DNA of 11,955 bases from Patescibacteria group bacterium (GTDB taxonomy: Bacteria > Patescibacteriota > Minisyncoccia > UBA9983): assembly GCA_018827845.1 (NCBI GenBank), contig JAHJXC010000072.1, positions 1-11,955 on the forward strand, given 5' to 3'. Of the stretch, positions 1-5,582 are shown one piece after another (within the stretch, counting starts at the first letter, position 1; each line of letters begins with the position of its first letter). The position numbers and the translations under genes are program-made. Under the pieces are notes generated by a model. That model searched no databases and was not told where the DNA came from. It saw only the letters and a program-made list of their open reading frames with translations.

Positions 1-50
1 AAAAAGAAAAATCAACTCTTATTTGCTATCGCTGGTAAGTGCTGATTTTT
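1..50. terminator. Likely bidirectional intrinsic terminator downstream of recG
   Basis: Bases 7-21 pair with 36-50 in a 15-position stem with two mismatches (A.C and T.T) around a 14-nt loop. One end is A-rich and the other T-rich. Read on the minus strand the stem is followed by CTTTTT (positions 6-1), and on the plus strand the arm itself ends in TTTTT. It lies about 60 nt past the recG stop, so it probably ends the comF-tRNA-recG transcript and may also end a convergent plus-strand gene outside the window. The stem is mostly A-T, so its strength is uncertain. Confidence 0.5.
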
Positions 51-52
51 AG

Positions 53-123
53 TTTTATTCAAAGTGGACCCCGCACCAAAGCAAAGCTTGGTACGGGGCA
101 GGTATTATTTTTTATTCAAAGTG
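53..123. repeat. 14-bp direct repeat bracketing a hairpin insert at the recG 3' end
   Basis: TTTTATTCAAAGTG occurs at 53-66 and again at 110-123. The second copy contains the recG stop codon and its last codons. Between them is a hairpin: CCCCG (69-73) pairs with CGGGG (94-98), and ACCAA (75-79) pairs with TTGGT (88-92), with a C.A mismatch between the two blocks and an 8-nt loop. The arrangement looks like a small palindromic insertion with target duplication, or a local duplication of the gene end. It could also serve as a plus-strand terminator, since a T-rich stretch follows at 103-113. Confidence 0.5.
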
Positions 124-2211
124 AATATTATTTGCTTGTTTTTGTATTCTCTCTAAAATCAGCGGATATTTTTTTAGGTCGGGATCTTCTTTTAAGATAT
201 TCTGTGATTCCAGGCGGGCAGCTTCCACCATTTTAATATTTTTCAATGCTTCCATGCCAATGTCAGAAATACCCCATTGCTTGTTGCCAGTTAATTCTCC
301 AGTGCCGCGCAATTGCAAATCATATTCAGCTAATTCAAAACCATTTTTTGCTTTGATTAAGGCCTTTAATCTTTGACGCGTTCTGGGAGATCTGGAATCT
401 GTAAAAATAAAACAATAAGGCTGATAAGTGCTTCTCATCACTCTTCCTCGCAGTTGGTGAAGTTGGGCCAAGCCAAAACGGTCCGCGCCTTCTATTACTA
501 TTATTGTGGCATTCGGCACGTCAATACCGACTTCTATTACTGATGTAGAAACCAAAATATTTATTTTATTTTTTCTAAAATCCCGCAGAATTCTCTCTTT
601 TTCTTTTGGCAGCATTTTGCCGTGAAGCACGTCGATTTTAAATTCCGGAAAAACTTCTTTTTGCAGGCGCTTAGCCTCATCAGTGACATTTTTTACTTCT
701 AATTTACTCTCCTTGATTAACGGGCATATCACGTAGGTCTGCCGCCCTTCTTTTACTTCCTGCCGTATTTGTTCGTAGGCGCGGTTGCGCTGGTCAGGAG
801 GAACAATAATAGTTTCTATTTTTCTCCTGCCCGCAGGCATTTCATCAAGAAGTGATAAGTCTAAATCGCTGTAAATAGTCAGAGCCAGAGTGCGCGGTAT
901 GGGCGTTGCAGTCATGGAAAGCAGGTGGGGGATTTTGTCTGATTTTTCTTTGGCCAAAACTGCTCTTTGACGGGTGCCAAAGCGGTGCTGTTCGTCAATA
1001 ATAACTAAAGCGAGGTTTTCGAACTTAACACTTTTTTGTATAAGAGAATGCGTACCTATTAAAATAGGGATTTCGCCATTTTCCACCCATTTTAACAGCT
1101 GGTTTCTGGAAATATGAGTAGCTTCGCTAGGACTAATTTTAGAAGGAAATTTTTTGCACTCAGAAGAAGTTATTAAGCCGATTTTCGTAGTTAAGCGCAG
1201 CTGCGAAAAATAATTGATAAATGACTGAAAATGCTGCTGGGCTAAAATTTCTGTAGGCGCCATATAGGCAACTTGCCAGCCATTTTTGACAATGGCGTAA
1301 GTAGCAACTACGGCAACCGCAGTTTTTCCTGAACCAACATCTCCTTCTAACAGACGAGACATAGGAGAAGTTTTTTGCAAATCATTAATTATATGGCCGA
1401 TAGATTTTTTTTGAGCAGAAGTTAGTTGGAAAGGGAAAATTGACATAAAGTCATTCAGCTCTTTGTCATTGATTTCAGCAGCAAAAGAATCATGGCTTTT
1501 ATATTGCAGACGTTCTTTAAAACGGGAAAGCTGAATAAAGAATATTTCTTCAAAAGCGAATCGTTTGCGGCTGGCTTCAGCGTCGCTGATTTTTTGAGGA
1601 GTGTGAATAAAAATTAAAGATGACTTTAATGAAGGTAGGTGATATGTTTTAAGAATTTCTTCTGGAATGGCATCTTTAACATCCGATGTTGGCGTTATGT
1701 TTTTTAAAATTTTATCAAGAGAAAATCTTAGCCAGCGCGAACTAATCCCTCTTGTTTCCGGATAAATTGCCAGAAGCGAGGCGCCTTCGCCCAAATCTTC
1801 ATAGGAGCCGATTCTTTCATAAGTAGGATTAGCCAAATAAAGTCCGTTTTTGCCAAGAGAAATTTTTCCAGTCAAGGCAACTTTGTCGCCGATTTTTAGA
1901 ATAGTGGCTAAATAGGGCTGGCGGAACCAAACGGCTTTGATATTGCCGGTAAAATCGCTGATTATTGCCTGGGTATAATGTAATTTTTTGAATCGGGCGC
2001 GCTCGCTTTTTAAATCTGTAATTTTCCCATAGACAGTAGTTTTGTCGCCCTGTTGCAGGTCAATAATATTTTTTCTTTCAGAAAAATTTTCATAGCGGGA
2101 GGGAAAATAAAAAAGCAGATCCCGGACCGTTTTCAATCCAAGATTTTTCAAGGCCTTTTTTTGCCTTTCAACAATCCGAAAATTTTTTTCAATAGGAGAA
2201 TCCAGGTCCAT
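112..2211 (-). CDS. recG: ATP-dependent DNA helicase RecG
   Basis: RecG is a superfamily 2 translocase that remodels stalled replication forks and branch-migrates Holliday junctions. The 699-residue protein has the normal family length. The N-terminal third is the wedge (OB-fold) domain. Visible helicase motifs are Walker A GDVGSGKT (about 290-297), the DEQH box (406-409), SMTATPIPRT (432-441) and motif VI QLRGRVMRS (586-594). The TRG-like region follows, with LRGTGELTGNKQWG. Motif VI has Met where most RecG proteins have Gly; the arginines are kept. A longer reading from 2238 would start inside the tRNA gene, so the ATG at 2211 is preferred. That start is 2 nt after the tRNA 3' end and has no Shine-Dalgarno sequence, so recG is probably cotranscribed with comF and the tRNA and released by tRNA processing. 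Confidence 0.95.
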   Translation of the reverse strand: MDLDSPIEKNFRIVERQKKALKNLGLKTVRDLLFYFPSRYENFSERKNIIDLQQGDKTTVYGKITDLKSERARFKKLHYTQAIISDFTGNIKAVWFRQPYLATILKIGDKVALTGKISLGKNGLYLANPTYERIGSYEDLGEGASLLAIYPETRGISSRWLRFSLDKILKNITPTSDVKDAIPEEILKTYHLPSLKSSLIFIHTPQKISDAEASRKRFAFEEIFFIQLSRFKERLQYKSHDSFAAEINDKELNDFMSIFPFQLTSAQKKSIGHIINDLQKTSPMSRLLEGDVGSGKTAVAVVATYAIVKNGWQVAYMAPTEILAQQHFQSFINYFSQLRLTTKIGLITSSECKKFPSKISPSEATHISRNQLLKWVENGEIPILIGTHSLIQKSVKFENLALVIIDEQHRFGTRQRAVLAKEKSDKIPHLLSMTATPIPRTLALTIYSDLDLSLLDEMPAGRRKIETIIVPPDQRNRAYEQIRQEVKEGRQTYVICPLIKESKLEVKNVTDEAKRLQKEVFPEFKIDVLHGKMLPKEKERILRDFRKNKINILVSTSVIEVGIDVPNATIIVIEGADRFGLAQLHQLRGRVMRSTYQPYCFIFTDSRSPRTRQRLKALIKAKNGFELAEYDLQLRGTGELTGNKQWGISDIGMEALKNIKMVEAARLESQNILKEDPDLKKYPLILERIQKQANNIHFE

Positions 2212-2213
2212 TA

Positions 2214-2301
2214 CGGAGAGGGTGGGATTTGAACCCACGGACCCCTTTTGAGGGTCAACACATTAGCAGTGTGCTCCTTTCGGCCACTCAGGCACCTCTC
2301 C
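2214..2301 (-). tRNA. tRNA-Ser(GCU)
   Basis: Read on the minus strand, the 88-nt sequence folds as a class II tRNA. The acceptor stem is GGAGAGG with CCTCTCC, and the D-arm contains TGAGTGGCC. The anticodon stem-loop has loop CTGCTAA, giving anticodon GCU for AGC/AGU serine codons. A long variable arm (GACCC paired with GGGTC) is typical of tRNA-Ser, and the T-arm is GTGGG TTCAAAT CCCAC. The discriminator base is G. CCA is not encoded: TA and the recG start codon follow directly, so CCA must be added by nucleotidyltransferase. It lies 23 nt after the comF stop. Confidence 0.95.
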
Positions 2302-2324
2302 TTAGTTTTAATAATTTAACACAA

Positions 2325-2978
2325 TTATCCTCGCGCCACAACTAAGCCGATTATTTTTTTGGCGCCGGATTCGCGCAAAACTCTGCACGCCTCTCTGATA
2401 GTAGCGCCGGTGGTGCTGACATCATCTATGAGCAAAATATTTCTGCCTGCTATTAAATGAGAATTTTTGACTGCAAAAGCATCTTTGAGATTATTCAATC
2501 TTTGCTCGCGGTTTTTAATGGACACCTGCGAGGGCGTTTCTTTAATTTTATAAAGCGCATCTGTTAGACATCCGATGTTTTTTGCGTCAACATCGGATGT
2601 CTGTATTTTTTTAGCAAATTCTTGCGCGATCAATTCTGATTGATTAAATCCACGCTTTTTCAAGCTTTTTGGAGAAATAGGAATAGGAACAATAAGCCAG
2701 TCAGTTTTATCAATTTTTGGCCATATGCGCCTAAACATTAATTCAGCCAAGGGATCAGCCATTCCCTTGATTCCCCGGTATTTCAGCATCCAAATAGCTT
2801 TTTTGACTGTTTCATCTCCATAATCCGAAGCAGCGAAAATATTGCTATATTTTGTCAATGTAGAATAAGAAATACTCTCAAGGCATCGTTGGCATAAAAC
2901 CTCATTTTCCTTCCCGCAACCAAGACATTTCTGCGGAAAGAGAAAATTAAGAATGCTGTTGATAACTTTCTTTGCCAT
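2325..2978 (-). CDS. comF: ComF family phosphoribosyltransferase-like protein
   Basis: ComF proteins act in natural transformation, at the step of single-stranded DNA entry into the cytoplasm. The 217-residue protein has the family layout. A four-cysteine zinc finger lies near the N-terminus (C18, C21, C29, C32). The RGFNQSELIA motif is at about 109-118. The PRPP-binding loop ILLIDDVSTTGAT lies at about 181-193. Residues 126-138, including TSDVDAKN, are encoded by a perfect 14-bp inverted repeat. From memory of typical ComF proteins, the stretch between the AKKI helix and the T-P-S-Q motif is about nine residues longer than usual, so this may be an in-frame repeat insertion. The start is the only ATG near the zinc finger and has no Shine-Dalgarno sequence. 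comF is the first gene of the comF-tRNA-recG unit and is divergent from the pilus operon. Confidence 0.9.
   Translation of the reverse strand: MAKKVINSILNFLFPQKCLGCGKENEVLCQRCLESISYSTLTKYSNIFAASDYGDETVKKAIWMLKYRGIKGMADPLAELMFRRIWPKIDKTDWLIVPIPISPKSLKKRGFNQSELIAQEFAKKIQTSDVDAKNIGCLTDALYKIKETPSQVSIKNREQRLNNLKDAFAVKNSHLIAGRNILLIDDVSTTGATIREACRVLRESGAKKIIGLVVARG
2566..2602. repeat. Perfect 14-bp inverted repeat (REP-like) inside comF
   Basis: AGACATCCGATGTT (2566-2579) and its exact reverse complement (2589-2602) are separated by 9 nt. Read on the minus strand, GACATCCGATGTTGACGCAA (2601-2582) matches GATGTCCGACGTCGACGCAA beside the transposase (11431-11450) at 16 of 20 positions, and every difference is a transition. 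Each arm is itself nearly palindromic (ACATC, C, GATGT). On the plus strand the hairpin is followed by GTA and seven T, so it could also stop antisense transcription. Confidence 0.7.
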
Positions 2979-2992
2979 ATAATAATATCTTT

Positions 2993-3021
2993 ATGATATA
3001 ATATGCTATAATATATGTCAT
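2993..3021 (-). promoter_or_regulatory. Candidate promoter of comF-tRNA-recG
   Basis: On the minus strand, ATGACA (-35, positions 3021-3016) and TATCAT (-10, positions 2998-2993) are 17 bp apart; each differs from the sigma-70 consensus at one position. Transcription would start about 8 nt before the comF ATG, giving a very short leader. The -35 box overlaps the pilM start codon. The region is very AT-rich, so chance matches are possible. Confidence 0.4.
2994..3012 (+). promoter_or_regulatory. Tandem extended -10 promoters of the pilus operon
   Basis: Two extended -10 elements lie 10 bp apart: TGATATAAT (2994-3002) and TGCTATAAT (3004-3012). Neither has a good -35 hexamer, which extended -10 promoters can do without. 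Initiation from the second would fall at about 3018-3020, at the pilM ATG itself, predicting a leaderless mRNA. Confidence 0.5.
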
Positions 3022-4120
3022 GGATTTTTTCGCCAAAAGTCTGTTTTCTTTGAAAAATTTATTGGCTTCCAAGGCAAGCCAAAGCGTTTTAGGTCTGGAC
3101 ATTGGAACATCCAGTATAAAAGTTGTTCAGTTGAGAAAAGAAAAAGAACAGGCAGTTCTAGAAACTTATGGGGAAATAGCCTTAGGCCCGTATGCAAATA
3201 TGCAGGTAGGCCAAGCAGTTAATTTAGCTGACGACAAACTAATTGAAGCATTAAAAGATGTTCTTAGAGAATCAAATACAAAGACCAAAAGAGCGGCTGT
3301 TGCCATACCCTTGAAATCCAGTTTTGTCACAATAATTAATATCCCTTCTTTAGAAGGAAAAGATATTTCTGAAATGATTCATTTAGAGGCAAGAAGATAT
3401 ATACCCGTTCCCATATCAGAAGTAGTGATGGATTGGTGGGTTTTTCCTGAAGAAGAGAGTGAGGAAAAAACAGCGGACGGAAGAAAATTTATTAAAGTTC
3501 TACTGGTGGCCATTCACAAAGATACCATTAATGAATACAGAAAGATTATTTCCAGTTCAAAGCTGGAATTGGATAAATTTGAGATTGAAACATTCAGTAT
3601 GATACGTTCTTCTCTTGGCCGGGAAACTTCTCCGGTGGCTGTGATAGATTTCGGCGCTTCAACAACCAAGGTGGCTATCGTAGATTTCGGCATAATGAAG
3701 AGTTCATATTCAATAAATAAAGGATCGCAGGATTTAACCTTGGCACTTTCAAATTCTTTAGGGGTCGATTTTAAAAGAGCTGAGGAAACGAAAAGGGAGA
3801 TTGGACTTTCTGATCTGCCGGAACACAAGGAAATGGTGAATATCATGGAGCCGATATTGGAATATATTTTTTCTGAAATTAGATCAGTAATTACGGATTA
3901 TCAAAGAAAATACAAACAGACTATCAATCGGACCATTATTACCGGAGGAGGAGCTATGCTCAAGGGATTAACAGAATTTTCCGTAAAACATCTTAGTATG
4001 GAGGTAAATTTAGCCGACCCATTTTTAAAAACAGAATACCCGGCATTTTTAGGGGGATCATTGAAAAAGGCAGGTTTGAGTTTTTCTGTCGCAATCGGCC
4101 TTGCCCTCCTAGACTTATAA
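3020..4120 (+). CDS. pilM: Type IV pilus assembly protein PilM
   Basis: PilM is a cytoplasmic actin-like ATPase-fold protein that binds the N-terminal tail of PilN and links the pilus platform to the motors. The 366-residue protein shows the actin-superfamily signatures in order: phosphate-1 loop GLDIGTSSIKVV (25-36), phosphate-2 loop VAVIDFGASTTKVAI (206-220) and the glycine-rich adenosine motif IITGGGAMLKGL (306-317). About 20 residues precede the first strand, with a helical, partly hydrophobic look. It opens the operon. No Shine-Dalgarno sequence precedes the ATG, and the promoter -10 box ends only 7 nt upstream. pilN follows after 20 nt. Confidence 0.92.
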   Translation: MDFFAKSLFSLKNLLASKASQSVLGLDIGTSSIKVVQLRKEKEQAVLETYGEIALGPYANMQVGQAVNLADDKLIEALKDVLRESNTKTKRAAVAIPLKSSFVTIINIPSLEGKDISEMIHLEARRYIPVPISEVVMDWWVFPEEESEEKTADGRKFIKVLLVAIHKDTINEYRKIISSSKLELDKFEIETFSMIRSSLGRETSPVAVIDFGASTTKVAIVDFGIMKSSYSINKGSQDLTLALSNSLGVDFKRAEETKREIGLSDLPEHKEMVNIMEPILEYIFSEIRSVITDYQRKYKQTINRTIITGGGAMLKGLTEFSVKHLSMEVNLADPFLKTEYPAFLGGSLKKAGLSFSVAIGLALLDL

Positions 4121-4140
4121 AAAAAATCGTATTTCGTAGT

Positions 4141-4716
4141 ATGGAAGAGAAAGGATCATTTATTCCTAAAAAAACATTAGCCAAACCAGTTTATGTTGGA
4201 AGTGGGGTTGGTTTGTTTCTCTCTTTTTCTTTTTTAATGATCGTAATCTCCGGGCTACTTTTTGGGGGAGTCTATCTCTATAAAGGGTTTCTTGAGAAGA
4301 ATAATAATGAAATGCTGGATTCTTTAAAACGCGCGCAAGACATTCTTGACCCTGTTTTTATCCAAGAAATGCAGACAATTGATACTAAGATAGAATCTTC
4401 AAAAGTCCTTTTAGGCCAACACAGAATGCCCAGTGCGCTTTTTGAGTTTTTGGAGCAGTCTACTCTGGAAAGCGTCAGGTTTTCCAATTTTGATTTTTCT
4501 TTTCCCTCCCAAAAAGACGAAAATGTTATTGTTAATCTAAGGGGGACAGCCAAAGGATATTCTTCCCTTGCTCTTCAGGCGCGTGAATTCCAAAATAATA
4601 AATATGTGGAAAACGTTATCTTTTCAGGCCTTTCATTGGGAGAAAAAGGAGTAATTAATTTTTCTGCCAAAGTTATCATTGATACTAACCTTTTGGCTTA
4701 TCAAATAAAACAATAA
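4141..4716 (+). CDS. pilN: Type IV pilus inner-membrane protein PilN
   Basis: The protein (191 residues) has a short cytoplasmic tail, one membrane segment at about 20-46, a helical stretch that could form a coiled coil (about 47-90) and an alpha/beta extracytoplasmic domain. That is the PilN layout, and the position between pilM and pilO supports the name. PilN normally carries an INLLP-like motif that docks into PilM. Here the tail reads SFIPKKTLAKP instead, with FIP the only plausible counterpart, so the docking sequence appears divergent. Sequence identity to classical PilN is low and the assignment depends partly on context. There is no Shine-Dalgarno sequence. pilO follows after 7 nt. 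Confidence 0.75.
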   Translation: MEEKGSFIPKKTLAKPVYVGSGVGLFLSFSFLMIVISGLLFGGVYLYKGFLEKNNNEMLDSLKRAQDILDPVFIQEMQTIDTKIESSKVLLGQHRMPSALFEFLEQSTLESVRFSNFDFSFPSQKDENVIVNLRGTAKGYSSLALQAREFQNNKYVENVIFSGLSLGEKGVINFSAKVIIDTNLLAYQIKQ

Positions 4717-4723
4717 ACCATTT

Positions 4724-5263
4724 ATGTTTCGCAGTATTTTATCAATAATTTTTATAGCAGCGGCCATAGTAATTTTTTTCACATGGACGCAACCGTATAT
4801 CAAAGAGATAAAAGACCTAAGATCTCAGAATAATATTATTAATGAAAACCTTGCCAATTTGAAAGAGTTGCAATCAATGAGAGACGAAATATTGTCAAAA
4901 TATAATTCCATCAGCCAACTAGATCTTGATCGCCTAAATAAAATCCTGCCTTCTCAGGCCAATGCCATTGAATTAATTATTGAGATAGAAAACATAGCTA
5001 AAAGTGTCGGAATGTCATTGAAAAATATAGACGTCTCAGTGCCAGAAGAGAAGCAGGAAGTTTCGAGTACAGACAAGGCAAAAATTGCAAATATCATACC
5101 CGTAACAATAAGAGTAACGGGCCCGTACAGCTCTTTCATTGCCATTATGGAAAACTTAGAAAAAAATCTGCGCCTGGTAGACATTGAAAAAATAACTTTT
5201 CTTTCCGGAGACACTGACCTTTATGAATACAATATAACAGCTCTAGCCTATTGGAAAAAATAA
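4724..5263 (+). CDS. pilO: Type IV pilus inner-membrane protein PilO
   Basis: PilO forms heterodimers with PilN in the alignment subcomplex of the pilus machine. This 179-residue protein has an N-terminal membrane segment (about 3-22), a charged heptad-rich coiled coil (about 25-60) and a C-terminal ferredoxin-like domain. The latter contains VTIRVTGPYSSFIAIMENLE (126-145), the best-conserved PilO segment, with a G-x-Y-x-x-F pattern. It is slightly shorter than proteobacterial PilO (about 200 residues). The next gene begins 1 nt after its stop codon, which suggests translational coupling. Confidence 0.85.
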   Translation: MFRSILSIIFIAAAIVIFFTWTQPYIKEIKDLRSQNNIINENLANLKELQSMRDEILSKYNSISQLDLDRLNKILPSQANAIELIIEIENIAKSVGMSLKNIDVSVPEEKQEVSSTDKAKIANIIPVTIRVTGPYSSFIAIMENLEKNLRLVDIEKITFLSGDTDLYEYNITALAYWKK

Positions 5264-5264
5264 T

Positions 5265-5576
5265 ATGAAAAGATTAAAAATTTTAGTAATAATTCTGGTT
5301 GTTCTTGCAATACTTTTTATTTACATGATTTATTGGCCGAACAAGGCAAGTAGTCCTGAGCAAAATGTTGTAACTGTTACAGAAGAAGGCCAAGTCGCGG
5401 ACCAAAGCAGTTCTGATTCTGAGGGCAAGGAGATTTTAGAAATGCTTGCCAGATTGAAGACAGCCAAAATGGACACAGATTTTCTTAATAAAAAGGAATT
5501 TAAGAGCCTTATTGACCATTCCGTTGAATTAATTGAGGAGCCGGTGGGTCGCGTTAATCCATTCGCTCCTCTTTAG
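5265..5576 (+). CDS. Short PilP-like pilus operon protein
   Basis: This 103-residue protein has one N-terminal membrane segment (about 5-23) and a polar, probably disordered linker rich in E, Q and S. A helical stretch lies at about 54-90, and the C-terminus is GRVNPFAPL. The R-x-N-P-F-x-P ending resembles the short motif found before the folded domain of PilP/GspC-type inner-membrane proteins. The position after pilO is where pilP normally lies. The beta-sandwich domain that binds the PilQ secretin is absent. The function is inferred from position and this motif only; no domain is recognised with certainty. There is no lipoprotein cysteine. It is coupled to pilO (1 nt) and pilB (6 nt). Confidence 0.6.
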   Translation: MKRLKILVIILVVLAILFIYMIYWPNKASSPEQNVVTVTEEGQVADQSSSDSEGKEILEMLARLKTAKMDTDFLNKKEFKSLIDHSVELIEEPVGRVNPFAPL

Positions 5577-5582
5577 AATTAA

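Noticed and set aside
39-236. 65-codon plus-strand reading frame
   Set aside because: It overlaps the recG 3' end and the hairpin, has no recognisable protein features, and is a shadow of recG.
2212-2238. Upstream in-frame start for recG at 2238
   Set aside because: It would place the first nine codons inside the tRNA-Ser gene; the ATG at 2211 gives a normal RecG N-terminus.
2566-2612. Terminator for a plus-strand gene inside comF
   Set aside because: The hairpin plus T-run fits the form, but no plus-strand gene lies upstream; the repeat-family explanation is better supported.
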